A stretch of 64,000 nucleotides of DNA from Actinomadura luzonensis (lineage in GTDB: Bacteria > Actinomycetota > Actinomycetes > Streptosporangiales > Streptosporangiaceae), in contig NZ_JAKRKC020000001.1 of NCBI RefSeq assembly GCF_022664455.2, positions 4,841,001 to 4,905,000 on the forward strand. The letters are read 5' to 3'. Below the pieces are notes generated by a model, which ran no database searches, had not been told where the DNA came from, and saw only the letters and a program-made list of their open reading frames with translations. The position numbers and the translations under genes are program-made. Numbering within the stretch: the stretch's first letter is position 1; each line of letters starts with the position of its first letter. Positions 7,876 through 16,958 of the stretch are shown piece after piece.

Positions 7876-9531
7876 TCAACGGGCGGCCAGGGCGCTCCTG
7901 CCGTGCGCGCGGCGGAAGAGCTGCGTGCGGCCGAGCGCCCGGAACGCGGCGCGGGCCACCAGGCGCTCGCGGCCGGCGGCGGGCAGCGGGAAGCCGACCG
8001 AGATCGCCATGCCCGGCTCGACCCGGCGCACCTTGCTCGCGCGGGCCTGACGGGCGCCGTCCAGGCCCAGCACGACGTCGTCCCAGGGCACGGCCGAGCC
8101 GTTCTCCAGGGTCACCACGACCTCGTCGCCGGCGACCTCGCTGCGCAGCCCGTACGGCAGGCGCGGGTCGGGCCCGATGGCGGAGTCGAGCGTGGCCATC
8201 AGCTCCTCGGCCAGCTCGGGCCGCTCGGCGGCCAGGTCGTGCGCCTCGCCGCGGTCGGTGGACAGGTCGTACAGCTCGACCCGCCCCTCGGGCCCGGCGC
8301 CGGAGATGTGCGGCTCGAAGCGCACGGCCTTCCACCGGCCGCGGCGGATGGCCTGGGCCTTGCGCGGCCGGTTCCAGATCAGGAACTCGTGCCTGGGCGC
8401 GCCCGCGCCGCTGAGCAGGCCGCGGTAGGAGACGCCGTCGAGGTTGGCGGGGACCGGCACCCCGGCCAGGTCGGCCAGCGTGGGCAGCAGGTCCCAGCCG
8501 GCCACGGGCCGGCGCACCACGCGCGGGCGCAGCCGCGGCGACCAGGCGATCAGCGGGACGCGGATGCCGCCCTCGTACACGTCGCGCTTGTCGGCCCGCC
8601 AGGGGCCGTTGGAGTCGAACAGCCAGGGCGTCACGCCCTTCTCCCGGTGGGGGCCGTTGTCGCTGGTGAACAGCACCAGCGTGTGCTCGGCCTGCCCCGT
8701 CTCGCGCAGCGTGCGCAGCAGCGTGGCGACGTCGGCGTCGAGGCGGGAGACCTGGGCCGCGTGCCGCCGGTTGGCCCTGGTCCAGGGCTCGCGCTCGTAG
8801 ACGCCGGCGGTGCCGGGCACCTCGCTCGGCGAGTGCGGCAGGTTCGTCGGGTAGTACAGCAGGTACGGCCGGTCGCGGTCGCGCTGCTCCCTGATGAAGG
8901 CGACGGCCCGCTCGCGGAACAGGTCGGGCGCGTACTGCCGGCCGTCGAGCCGCACCTTCTCGCCGTTGTGCCACAGGTACTTCGGGAAGTACTGGTGGGC
9001 GTGCCGGTGGCCGATGTAGCCGAAGAACTCCTCGAAGCCGCGCTCGTTCGGGTGCGAGGGCTGCCCGGCCTGCTCGGGGCCGAAGCCCCACTTGCCGAAG
9101 CAGGCGGTGCGGTAGCCCGAGAGCTGCAGCAGCTCGCCGAAGGTGAGGTCGGCGGCGGTGAGCGCGTGCTGGGGGCCGCCCTCGGGGTTCTCGCGGACGG
9201 TGCCGTGCCCGGCGTGCAGCCCGGTGAGCATCGCGCAGCGGGCGGGGGCGCACAGCGGCGCCCCCGAGTACGCGTCGGTGAACCGCACGCCCTCGGCCGC
9301 CATCCGGTCCAGGTTCGGCGTCCTGATCAGGCGCTGGCCGTAGCTGCCGAGCTCGCCCCACCCCAGGTCGTCGGCGAGGATGACGACGATGTTGGGACGG
9401 AACGGCAGGCCGGTGCCGGCCTCGGCGGGCGAGGACAGCGCGGCGGGCGCGGCGAGGCCGGTGAAGGTTCCGGCGAGGGTTCCGGCGAGGAGAGCACGGC
9501 GGGAGGGCCCGTTGATCACGAACGGCAACAT
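7876..9531 (-). CDS. Secreted Tat-dependent sulfatase
   Basis: A 551-residue sulfatase of the alkaline-phosphatase superfamily hydrolysing a sulfate ester. The N-terminus holds a twin-arginine signal (SRRALLAGTLAG, residues 10-21) with cleavage probably near residue 38. The maturation motif is C94-A-P-A-R98, in which the cysteine becomes formylglycine; Asp54 and Asp55 in ILADDLGWGELG are metal ligands, and LVLFTSDNGPHREKG supplies further ones. The C-terminal 90 residues form a beta-rich domain. No formylglycine-generating enzyme gene is in the window. The substrate (sulfated glycan or aryl ester) cannot be read from sequence. A GTG at codon 5 is an alternative start. Confidence 0.92.
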   Translation of the reverse strand: MLPFVINGPSRRALLAGTLAGTFTGLAAPAALSSPAEAGTGLPFRPNIVVILADDLGWGELGSYGQRLIRTPNLDRMAAEGVRFTDAYSGAPLCAPARCAMLTGLHAGHGTVRENPEGGPQHALTAADLTFGELLQLSGYRTACFGKWGFGPEQAGQPSHPNERGFEEFFGYIGHRHAHQYFPKYLWHNGEKVRLDGRQYAPDLFRERAVAFIREQRDRDRPYLLYYPTNLPHSPSEVPGTAGVYEREPWTRANRRHAAQVSRLDADVATLLRTLRETGQAEHTLVLFTSDNGPHREKGVTPWLFDSNGPWRADKRDVYEGGIRVPLIAWSPRLRPRVVRRPVAGWDLLPTLADLAGVPVPANLDGVSYRGLLSGAGAPRHEFLIWNRPRKAQAIRRGRWKAVRFEPHISGAGPEGRVELYDLSTDRGEAHDLAAERPELAEELMATLDSAIGPDPRLPYGLRSEVAGDEVVVTLENGSAVPWDDVVLGLDGARQARASKVRRVEPGMAISVGFPLPAAGRERLVARAAFRALGRTQLFRRAHGRSALAAR

Positions 9532-9616
9532 ATCGGAGCCCGAGGCCTATGGAGGGCAAACAGGGGGCGAACTTCGTCACAGACTCGCAACCGTCACCGT
9601 GCGGCGAGCCGTCACC

Positions 9617-10510
9617 TCAGCGCAGGTAATCCCACTTCCGGCAGATGTCGTGCAGCTCCGGCGGCACCTCGCCGGGCGTGGGCAGCGGGCGCCCGGCGAC
9701 GACGGTCCCGGAGCGGATCTTGTCGCGCCAGTCGCCGATGCCCTTGACGAAGCCGCCGTGGTCCTTGCCGCCGTAGTGGAGCATGCCCGGCTCCCACTCG
9801 ACGCCCAGGTGCCGGCACAGCCTGCGCAGCTCGGCCTCGGGGTCGGCGACCAGCGACTCGTAGCGCACGGTCAGCCCCTCCAGGTGGGTGCGCGCCTCCT
9901 CCAGGTACGTCATGTAGCTGAGCGTGCGCGGCACCGCCTCGCTCATCGGCCGCTTGACCGGGTCCGCCTCGTGCCAGGACTGCACGATCGACATCGGGTG
10001 GCGCAGCAGGAAGACGAAGCGGGCGTCCGGCCAGCAGGCGGCCAGCCGCCTCCAGACGAACACGTTGCTCGGCGTCTTCTCCACCAGCACCGGCTTGCCG
10101 CTGCGGGCCAGCTCGCGGTGCAGCACCCGGTCCCAGACGAGGTGCTCCAGGTCGCTGTGGGTGTGGCCGAGCAGCTCCATGGCCTGGCGGACCGGGTCGG
10201 TGCCGAGGCCGACCGTGATGCGCCGGAAGTGCGTCTCGATCGGCGAGTGCACCTGGGAGTGGCTGTTCAGCATCACGCGCAGCAGCGTCGAGCCCGAGCG
10301 CACGGACGACAGCAGGAAGACGGGCTCGCGCAGCAGCCGGTCGTGCGCCGGGTCCACCGGAGGCCGTACCGCGTCGCCGGGCAGGCGTTGCAGCTCCAGC
10401 GGCACCTTCGGCGGTGGCGGCGGCTTCGGCGGCTCCTTCCGCAGCCGTCGGGTCAGGGTGTATCCGGTCAGGCCCTCTAGCGTCGCGTTGGCCCGGTACT
10501 TCCAGCTCAT
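9617..10510 (-). CDS. Sulfotransferase family protein
   Basis: A 297-residue PAPS-dependent sulfotransferase. The 5'-phosphosulfate loop is FLLSSVRSGSTLLRVML (about residues 66-82), and the 3'-phosphate-binding strand is FVFLLRHPMSIVQSWHEAD. The N-terminal 50 residues are basic and proline-rich (KEPPKPPPPPKVPLELQ) and may tether the protein. The acceptor is unknown; related actinobacterial proteins act on carbohydrate or lipid hydroxyls. It lies directly upstream of the secreted sulfatase on the same strand (85-base gap), so the two could share a sulfated substrate. I chose the ATG at 10510. Confidence 0.85.
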   Translation of the reverse strand: MSWKYRANATLEGLTGYTLTRRLRKEPPKPPPPPKVPLELQRLPGDAVRPPVDPAHDRLLREPVFLLSSVRSGSTLLRVMLNSHSQVHSPIETHFRRITVGLGTDPVRQAMELLGHTHSDLEHLVWDRVLHRELARSGKPVLVEKTPSNVFVWRRLAACWPDARFVFLLRHPMSIVQSWHEADPVKRPMSEAVPRTLSYMTYLEEARTHLEGLTVRYESLVADPEAELRRLCRHLGVEWEPGMLHYGGKDHGGFVKGIGDWRDKIRSGTVVAGRPLPTPGEVPPELHDICRKWDYLR

Positions 10511-10575
10511 GGGCTCACAAGGTAGAGACGGCCCGTGAACCCCAGGTGAATCCGGCCTGTGAACCTGGCGCCGGA

Positions 10576-11457
10576 TCAGCCCCTTTTGACCACCCGGGCG
10601 TGCACCACCGCGTACGTGTCGCGCAGCGCCTGCATCGACTCGTCGTAGCTGGCCTGGGCGACGCCGGTGAACAGGCAGTCGACCACCATGAGCTGGGCGA
10701 TGCGGCTGCCGAGCGCGCCGGAGCGGAACTTGGTCTCCCTGGCGGCCGTGGTGAGCGTCACGTCGGCGGCCCGGGCCAGCGGGGAGTCCAGGAAGTTCGT
10801 GATCGCGACGGTGGCGGCGCCCGACTTGCGGGCGATGGCCAGGAACTCGACGGTGTCGACGGTGGAGCCGCTGTGCGAGACCGCCACGGCGGCGCAGGTG
10901 CCGTCCAGGGTGGCCGCCGAGGTCCACGCCGAGTGGGCGTCGTGCCAGTTGATCGCGGTGCGGCCGATGCGGACGAGCTTCTGCTGCAGGTCGAGGCCGA
11001 CCAGCGCGCTGGCGCCGACGCCGAAGGTGTCGATGCGGCGCGCGGCCCCGAGCAGCGCGACGGCGCGGGCCAGGGCGTCCATGTCGAGGGAGCGGGCGGT
11101 GTCGGCGATGGACAGCGTCTCGTTCATGGCGACCTTGGAGACGATGCCGGCCAGGCTGTCGTGCCGGTCGATGTCGCCGGCCGCCTCGGGCATGCCGGAG
11201 GTGGCCAGCTCCTCCCTGGCGTGGGCCCGGGTCAGGTCGATGGTGAAGTCCTTGTAGTGGGCGTAGCCCATGCGCCGGTAGAAGCGCACGACCGAGGTGG
11301 TGGAGGTGGCGCAGCGGGCGGCCAGGTCGGCGATGGACAGGTTGGCCGCGCCGGCGGGGTCGGCGGCGAACGCCTCGGCGATGCGCCGCTCGGACGGCCG
11401 CAGCGCGGGCATGGCCGCGCGGATGCGGATCAGCAGGGTCCCGGCGTCCTCGGCCAT
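10576..11457 (-). CDS. RpiR/MurR-family transcriptional regulator
   Basis: A 293-residue regulator with an N-terminal RpiR helix-turn-helix (IADLAARCATSTTSVVRFYR, about residues 42-61) and a C-terminal SIS sugar-phosphate-binding domain (about 120-255) carrying GVGASALVGLDLQQKL and AVSHSGSTVDTVEF. MurR, the regulator of N-acetylmuramic acid catabolism in Escherichia coli and Bacillus subtilis, has this architecture and senses MurNAc-6-phosphate. It is divergent from the murQ-containing operon and separated from it by 97 bases with two inverted repeats, which strongly suggests it controls that operon. The ATG at 11457 is preferred; a TTG at 11463 is possible. Confidence 0.88.
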   Translation of the reverse strand: MAEDAGTLLIRIRAAMPALRPSERRIAEAFAADPAGAANLSIADLAARCATSTTSVVRFYRRMGYAHYKDFTIDLTRAHAREELATSGMPEAAGDIDRHDSLAGIVSKVAMNETLSIADTARSLDMDALARAVALLGAARRIDTFGVGASALVGLDLQQKLVRIGRTAINWHDAHSAWTSAATLDGTCAAVAVSHSGSTVDTVEFLAIARKSGAATVAITNFLDSPLARAADVTLTTAARETKFRSGALGSRIAQLMVVDCLFTGVAQASYDESMQALRDTYAVVHARVVKRG

Positions 11458-11488
11458 CGTCAACCATCCCCGGTCAGGAAAAGAAAAT

Positions 11489-11504
11489 ACCCTGGTGGTA
11501 GGGT
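11489..11504. promoter_or_regulatory. Inverted repeat in the rpiR-ABC operon intergenic region
   Basis: ACCCT-GGTGGT-AGGGT is a perfect 5-bp inverted repeat in the 97-base divergent region. It is a candidate binding site for the adjacent RpiR-type regulator or a second regulator. Confidence 0.4.
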
Positions 11505-11507
11505 CTG

Positions 11508-11532
11508 CGTAATTTTATGACCTGATTTTACG
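11508..11532. promoter_or_regulatory. Candidate RpiR operator upstream of the muropeptide operon
   Basis: CGTAA-N15-TTACG spans 25 bp of locally AT-rich DNA (TAATTTTA and TGATTTTA inside), the only such stretch in this very GC-rich region. It starts 4 bases after the first repeat and ends 22 bases before the ATG of the binding-protein gene. RpiR-family regulators bind AT-rich inverted repeats, so this is the more likely operator. Confidence 0.45.
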
Positions 11533-11554
11533 ATCACTGCCCTGAGGAGGCCAC

Positions 11555-13105
11555 ATGCCCCGTGGCACGCTCTCCGCGGCCGCCCTCGCCGCGACGCTGT
11601 CCCTAGCCCTCACCAGCTGCTCGTCCTCCTCCGGGCCCGCCCCCAGCGCCGGCGCGACCGGCGCGGGCGGCGGCAAGGGGCTGGTGGTCGGCGTCACCTC
11701 CGACCCCGACACCCTCTTCCCCTGGAAGGCCACCCAGTTCCAGGCCGTCAACGTGCTGCAGAACCTGTACGGCACGCTCACCGAGTTCGACAAGGACCTC
11801 AACGTCGTGCCCGGGCTCGCCGAGTCGTGGCGGGCCTCCGACGACGGCAGGACGCTGACGCTGAAGCTGCGCCAGGGCGTCATGTTCGCCGACGGCAGCG
11901 CGTTCGACTCCAAGGACGTGAAGTCCTCCCTCGACAAGATCATGGACGAGGCCACCGCCGCCGTGGCGCGGACCTCGCTGGCGTCGGTGAAGTCGGTCGA
12001 GGCCCCCGACGCGGGGACGGTGGTGCTGAAGCTGTCCGGCCCCGACGCCGCGCTGCCCGCCAACCTGGCCACGGTCAACATGGCGATGCTCTCCTCCGAC
12101 GACACCGAGGAGAAGCTGAACGGCACCCCCAACGGCACCGGCCCGTTCACGCTGGGCAAGCGGGTGCCGAGCCAGTCCCTCACCCTGACCAGGAACGACA
12201 AGTACTGGGGCGCGGAGAAGCCGAAGGCGCCGACGGTCGAGTTCCGGGTGATCCCCGACGAGTCGTCCATCGTCTCGGCCATGCAGTCGGGCAACGTGCA
12301 GCTCGCGGTCTTCAACGACCCGCTGGTGGCGCAGACCGCGGCGGGCGGCGGCACGATCACCGTCGCCAAGACGCCGCAGCTCAACTACCACGTGCTCCAG
12401 CTCAACGCGCGCCGCGGCGAGCTGAAGGACGTCAACGTGCGGCTGGCGATGCAGTGCGCCATCGACCGCAAGCAGGTGCTCGACACCGCCGCGCTCGGCG
12501 AGGGCGAGGTGACCGGTCCGATCACCGCGCCCGCCTTCAAGTCGGACCCGGGCAAGCGCCCCTGCCCGGCCCGCGACCTGGCCAAGGCCGCCGAGTACCT
12601 GGGCAAGGCGGGCAAGGCCGGCGGGGTGACGGTCAAGGCCATCGTCTCGCAGGGCGAGTACGCCACCTCCGTCAACGAGGCCCAGAACCTCAAGGCCCAG
12701 CTCGCCGAGGCCAAGATCAACCTGGAGCTGGAGGTGCTGGAGTCCGGCGCGTTCGTGGACCGCTGGGTGGCGGCCGACTTCGACGCGGCGGTCGCGCTCA
12801 ACGGCGGCCGTCCCGACCCCGACGGCTCCTACGGCCGCTACTTCACCAGCGACGGCAACCTCAACAAGGTCGCCGGCTACAGCTCCCCCACGCTGGACAA
12901 GCTGTTCGCCGAGGGCAAGGCCACCACCGACCAGGCCGCCCGCAAGGCGATCTACGACCAGGTGGCCGCCGAGCTGGAGAACAACGCGGCCTGGATCTGG
13001 CTGTTCGCCGGCTACACCTACACCGCGACGACGGCGGGCGTGCAGGGCTTCACGCCGATGGCCAACGGCTCGCTGCAGTCGCTGCGCGCCACGTCCGTCT
13101 CCTGA
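11555..13105 (+). CDS. ABC transporter substrate-binding lipoprotein (peptide/oligopeptide type)
   Basis: A 516-residue family 5 extracellular solute-binding protein (DppA/OppA class). It has a lipoprotein signal with the lipobox LTSC, so Cys22 would be lipidated and the protein held on the outer face of the membrane. Family hallmarks include GLAESWRASDDGRTLTLKLR and NGTGPFTL. A GAGGAGG ribosome-binding site lies 6 bases before the ATG. It is first in a seven-gene operon with one spacer base before the first permease. Members bind peptides, nickel or, in some cases, oligosaccharides and cell-wall fragments; with murQ and anmK downstream, muropeptides or MurNAc-containing fragments are the likely ligand. 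Confidence 0.9.
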   Translation: MPRGTLSAAALAATLSLALTSCSSSSGPAPSAGATGAGGGKGLVVGVTSDPDTLFPWKATQFQAVNVLQNLYGTLTEFDKDLNVVPGLAESWRASDDGRTLTLKLRQGVMFADGSAFDSKDVKSSLDKIMDEATAAVARTSLASVKSVEAPDAGTVVLKLSGPDAALPANLATVNMAMLSSDDTEEKLNGTPNGTGPFTLGKRVPSQSLTLTRNDKYWGAEKPKAPTVEFRVIPDESSIVSAMQSGNVQLAVFNDPLVAQTAAGGGTITVAKTPQLNYHVLQLNARRGELKDVNVRLAMQCAIDRKQVLDTAALGEGEVTGPITAPAFKSDPGKRPCPARDLAKAAEYLGKAGKAGGVTVKAIVSQGEYATSVNEAQNLKAQLAEAKINLELEVLESGAFVDRWVAADFDAAVALNGGRPDPDGSYGRYFTSDGNLNKVAGYSSPTLDKLFAEGKATTDQAARKAIYDQVAAELENNAAWIWLFAGYTYTATTAGVQGFTPMANGSLQSLRATSVS

Positions 13106-13106
13106 C

Positions 13107-14075
13107 ATGCGCGCCCTCCTGCGGAACCGGCTCGCCCGGCGGGCGGCGGGCACCGCCGGCACCCTGTTCGGGGTGGCGGTGTTCGTGTTCGTCATGCTCC
13201 GGGCGATCCCCGGCAACCAGATCACCGCGGGCCTCGGCACCGAGGCCGCCGCGCTGACCCCCGCCCAGCAGGCGGCGCTGGAGCGCTACTACGGGCTGGA
13301 CCGGCCGCTGGTCGCGCAGTTCTTCGCCTGGCTCGGCAACATGTTCACCGGCAACTTCGGCTACTCGGCCCGCAACCAGCAGAGCGTGCTGGACCTGACG
13401 CTGCGCTCGCTGCCGGTGACGGCCGAGCTGGCGGTGTTGTCGATCGTACTGGCGCTGGCGATCGGGGTGCCGCTCGGCATGCTGGCCGCCTCCCGGGCGA
13501 ACTCCGCGCGTGACGCGCTCGGGCAGGCGGTGAGCCTGGCGGGGTTGTCGATCCCGGCGTTCCTGCTGGCCACCACGCTGCTGTCGGTCTTCGCCGCGTC
13601 GTTCGGGTTCAACCCCAACGGTCAGGGCTTCGCCACCCTGGCCGAGGACCCGCTGCTCAACCTCCGGCAGATGCTCCTGCCCGCGCTCGTGCTCGGCTTC
13701 GGCATCGCCGCGCCGATCCTGCGCACCACCCGGGCGGCGGTGCTGGAGGTGCGCTCCGAGGACTTCGTGCGCACCGCGCGCGCCAAGGGCGTGCCGGAGC
13801 GGCGGCTGCAGGTGCGGCACGTGCTCGGCAACGCGCTCGTGCCCATCGTCACCATGACCGGCCTGCAGTTCGGCTACCTGCTGGGCGGCGCGGTCGTGGT
13901 CGAGCAGATCTTCTCGGTGCCCGGGATCGGGCGGCAGGTGCTGCTCGGCATCCAGCAGAAGGAGTACGCGGTGGTGCAGAGCACCGTGCTGGTGATCGCG
14001 CTGGCGTTCGTGCTGGTCAACCTGCTGACCGACGTGCTCTACCGGGTGATCGACCCGCGGGTGAGGGCGTCGTGA
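13107..14075 (+). CDS. ABC transporter permease (DppB-type)
   Basis: A 322-residue inner-membrane permease with about six transmembrane helices. The EAA loop is VRTARAKGVPERRLQVRHVL (about residues 222-241), followed by the family's GGAVVVEQIFSVPGIG. It starts one base after the binding-protein stop and overlaps the second permease start by 4 bases. With the DppC-type permease it forms the channel of the importer. Confidence 0.92.
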   Translation: MRALLRNRLARRAAGTAGTLFGVAVFVFVMLRAIPGNQITAGLGTEAAALTPAQQAALERYYGLDRPLVAQFFAWLGNMFTGNFGYSARNQQSVLDLTLRSLPVTAELAVLSIVLALAIGVPLGMLAASRANSARDALGQAVSLAGLSIPAFLLATTLLSVFAASFGFNPNGQGFATLAEDPLLNLRQMLLPALVLGFGIAAPILRTTRAAVLEVRSEDFVRTARAKGVPERRLQVRHVLGNALVPIVTMTGLQFGYLLGGAVVVEQIFSVPGIGRQVLLGIQQKEYAVVQSTVLVIALAFVLVNLLTDVLYRVIDPRVRAS

Positions 14076-14899
14076 GCGCGCTCCGCAGGAGCCCCGTCCT
14101 GGTGGCGGGCGCGGCGGTGCTCGTGCTGCTGGCCGTGGTGGCGGCGCTGTCGTGGCTCGGGCTGCTGCCCTACGACCCGATCGCGCAGCGCCCGCCGGAG
14201 CGCTTCCTCGCGCCGTCGGGGACGCACCTGTTCGGCACCGACCAGTTCGGCCGGGACGTGTTCTCCCGGGTGGCGGCCGGGGTGGGCAACTCGGCGCTGA
14301 TCGCGGTCGTCGCGGTGGCGTTCGCCACCGTGGCCGGCACGCTCGGCGGCCTGGTGGCCGGCTTCTACCGGGGCGTGGCCGACGGCGCGATCGGCGGGGT
14401 GACGAACGTGCTGTTCGCCTTCCCGCCGCTGCTGCTGGCGCTGTCGCTGGCGTCGGTGCTGGAGCGCACCTGGTTCACCGTGGCCGTCGCCATCGCCATC
14501 GTGTACGTGCCGATCTTCATCCGCGTCACCCGCGGCCCCGTGCTGTCGCTGCGCGAGATCGAGTACGTGAAGGCGGCCGTGGCGACCGGCCAGAGCCGGG
14601 GCCAGATCATGTTCCGGCACGTGCTGCCCAACATCACCTCCATCGTCGTCATCCAGGTCGCGCTCTCGCTGTCCTGGGCGGTGCTGACCGAGGCGTCGCT
14701 GAGCTTCCTGGGGCTCGGCACCCCGCCGCCCGCGCCGTCGCTCGGCTCGATGATCTTCGAGGCGCGCAGCCTGGTGTTCGTGGCCCCCTGGACGCTGATC
14801 GCGCCGGGCGCGGTCGTCGTGCTGCTGGTGGTGGGGCTGAACCTGCTCGGCGACGGCCTGCGCGACACTCTCGACCCGCGGAACCGAGGCAAGCGGTGA
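14072..14899 (+). CDS. ABC transporter permease (DppC-type)
   Basis: A 275-residue permease starting at GTG 14072, which overlaps the preceding stop (GTGA). Family markers are the N-terminal segment [16 protein letters not shown], the EAA loop [20 protein letters not shown] and, near the C-terminus, [20 protein letters not shown]. It overlaps murQ by 4 bases, so importer and catabolic enzyme are translationally coupled. Confidence 0.92.
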   Translation: MSALRRSPVLVAGAAVLVLLAVVAALSWLGLLPYDPIAQRPPERFLAPSGTHLFGTDQFGRDVFSRVAAGVGNSALIAVVAVAFATVAGTLGGLVAGFYRGVADGAIGGVTNVLFAFPPLLLALSLASVLERTWFTVAVAIAIVYVPIFIRVTRGPVLSLREIEYVKAAVATGQSRGQIMFRHVLPNITSIVVIQVALSLSWAVLTEASLSFLGLGTPPPAPSLGSMIFEARSLVFVAPWTLIAPGAVVVLLVVGLNLLGDGLRDTLDPRNRGKR

Positions 14900-15795
14900 A
14901 TCTCTCACAACTGACGACAGAAGCGGCCGACCCTCGCTTCTCCGGCATCGACACGATGAGCGTGGCGGAGCTGGCGGCCACCATGAACGCGGCCGACGCC
15001 GACGTGCCCGCCGCCGTGGCGCGGGCGCTGCCGCAGATCACCGCCGCCATCGAGGCGGCGGCCGAGCGCATGCAGCGCGGCGGGCGGCTGGTGTACGTGG
15101 GGGCGGGCACGCCGGGACGGCTCGGCGTGCTGGACGCCTCGGAGTGCCCGCCGACGTTCGGCACGCCGCCCGAGCAGGTGTTCGCGATCATCGCGGGCGG
15201 CGCGCGGGCGATCGTCTCGCCCTGCGAGGGCGCCGAGGACGACGAGCGGGCCGGGGCCGCCGCCGTGGACGCGGCCGGGATCGGCCCCCTGGACACCGTC
15301 GTCGGGATCGCCTCCAGCGGGCGGACGCCGTACGTGGTGGCGGCGGTGCGGCGGGCGGCCGAGCGCGGCGCGCTGACCGTGGGCCTGGCCTGCAACGCCG
15401 GCACGCCGCTCGGCGAGACGGCCGAGCACGCGATCGAGGTGCTGGTCGGGCCCGAGGTGATCAGCGGCTCGACCCGGCTGAAGGCGGGCACGGCGCAGAA
15501 GCTCGTGCTCAACATGTTCTCGACCATCGTCATGGTCCGGCTCGGCAAGACGTACGGGAACCTGATGGTGGACGTGAAGGCCAGCAACGGCAAGCTGCGC
15601 GACCGGGCGGTGCGCATCGTGCGGACGATCACCGGGGCCGGCCGCGCCGAGGCGCTGTCGGTGCTGCGGCAGAACGGGTTCAACGTCAAGCAGGCGGTGG
15701 TCGCCTCGCGCTTCGACCTGACGCCCCAGGAGGCCGCGGCGCGGCTGGCGGGGGCCGGCGGGCGGCTGCGGGCGGCTCTGGGGGAGCGGGCATGA
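14896..15795 (+). CDS. murQ: N-acetylmuramic acid 6-phosphate etherase
   Basis: A 299-residue SIS-domain lyase that removes the lactyl ether from MurNAc-6-phosphate, giving GlcNAc-6-phosphate and D-lactate. The catalytic glutamate is in [14 protein letters not shown], and a second conserved glutamate is in [13 protein letters not shown]. The phosphate-binding loop reads GAGTPGRLG where Escherichia coli MurQ has GAGTSGRLG, a serine-to-proline change that may be a lineage variant. The start is GTG 14896, overlapping the permease stop. It is followed by anmK with an ATGA overlap. MurQ places the operon in peptidoglycan recycling. Confidence 0.95.
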   Translation: MNLSQLTTEAADPRFSGIDTMSVAELAATMNAADADVPAAVARALPQITAAIEAAAERMQRGGRLVYVGAGTPGRLGVLDASECPPTFGTPPEQVFAIIAGGARAIVSPCEGAEDDERAGAAAVDAAGIGPLDTVVGIASSGRTPYVVAAVRRAAERGALTVGLACNAGTPLGETAEHAIEVLVGPEVISGSTRLKAGTAQKLVLNMFSTIVMVRLGKTYGNLMVDVKASNGKLRDRAVRIVRTITGAGRAEALSVLRQNGFNVKQAVVASRFDLTPQEAAARLAGAGGRLRAALGERA

Positions 15796-16958
15796 GGGTT
15801 CTCGGGATGATCTCCGGCACGTCCCACGACGGCATCGACGTCGCCGTCGTGGACTTCACGCGGGAGGGCGACGCGCTGCGCGGCCGGGTGGGGCACACGG
15901 CGAGCACGCCGTACCCGGCGGAGCTGCGGGCCAGGCTGCTCGCGGCGCTGCCGCCCGCGCCGGCGACGCTGGCCGAGGTGTGCGTGCTGGACACGCTCAT
16001 CGGGCAGAGCTTCGCCGAGGCCGCGGCGGCGGCGATCGCGGCCGGCGGGCCGGTCGACCTGATCGTCTCGCACGGGCAGACCGTCTTCCACTGGGTGGAG
16101 GGCGCGCACGCGCGCGGCACGCTGCAGATCGGGCAGCCCGCGTGGATCGCCGAGCGGACCGGCGTGCCGGTGCTGTCGGACGTGCGCATCCGCGACATCA
16201 CCGCGGGCGGCCACGGCGCGCCGCTCGTGTCGGTGCTGGACGGGCTGCTGCTGGGCGGCCTGGCGGGCGGCGCCGCCGCGCTCAACCTGGGCGGCATCGC
16301 CAACATGACCGTGCTGCGCGAGGGCCGGCTGCTCGCCCACGACATCGGCCCGGCCAACGCGCTCATCGACGCCGTGGTGACCGCCCGCGGGCTCGACCCG
16401 CGCGGCTACGACGCCGGCGGCGCGATCGCCGCCTCGGGGACGGTGCACCCCGGGCTGCTGGCGGCGCTGCTGGAGGAGCCCTACTACCGGCTGCCCGCGC
16501 CGAAGAGCACCGGCAAGGAGCTGTTCAACCTGGCGTACGTGACGGCCGCCCTGGCCGCGACCGGCCTGACCGGCCTGCCGGACGCCGACCTGGTGGCCAC
16601 GCTCACCGAGCTGACCGTGCGGACCGTCGCCGCCGACGTGCGCGCGGCCGGGGTGGGCGCGCTGGTCGTCTCGGGCGGCGGCTGCCGCAACCCGGTCGTC
16701 ATGGACGGCCTGCGGGCGGCGCTGCCCGGCGTGCGGGTGTCCCCCTCCGACGACTTCGGCGCTCCCGCCGACGACAAGGAGGCGATCGCGTTCGCGCTGA
16801 TCGGCTGGCTGACCGCGCACGGACTGCCCGGCACCGTGCCCGGCGGGACGGGGGCCGCCGCGCCCCGCGTCCTCGGCACGCTGACGCCCGGCGCGGGCCC
16901 GCTGGTGCTGCCCGCCCCGGCCGCCGCGCCGCCCCGCTCCCTGGTGCTGACCCGATGA
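15792..16958 (+). CDS. anmK: Anhydro-N-acetylmuramic acid kinase
   Basis: A 388-residue ATP-dependent kinase that opens the 1,6-anhydro ring of anhydroMurNAc and phosphorylates it, making MurNAc-6-phosphate for MurQ. Family markers are [18 protein letters not shown] at the N-terminus, [19 protein letters not shown] with the probable catalytic aspartate, and [12 protein letters not shown]. AnhydroMurNAc comes from lytic transglycosylases, so the operon handles their products. It overlaps murQ and the following serine hydrolase by 4 bases each. Confidence 0.95.
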   Translation: MRVLGMISGTSHDGIDVAVVDFTREGDALRGRVGHTASTPYPAELRARLLAALPPAPATLAEVCVLDTLIGQSFAEAAAAAIAAGGPVDLIVSHGQTVFHWVEGAHARGTLQIGQPAWIAERTGVPVLSDVRIRDITAGGHGAPLVSVLDGLLLGGLAGGAAALNLGGIANMTVLREGRLLAHDIGPANALIDAVVTARGLDPRGYDAGGAIAASGTVHPGLLAALLEEPYYRLPAPKSTGKELFNLAYVTAALAATGLTGLPDADLVATLTELTVRTVAADVRAAGVGALVVSGGGCRNPVVMDGLRAALPGVRVSPSDDFGAPADDKEAIAFALIGWLTAHGLPGTVPGGTGAAAPRVLGTLTPGAGPLVLPAPAAAPPRSLVLTR

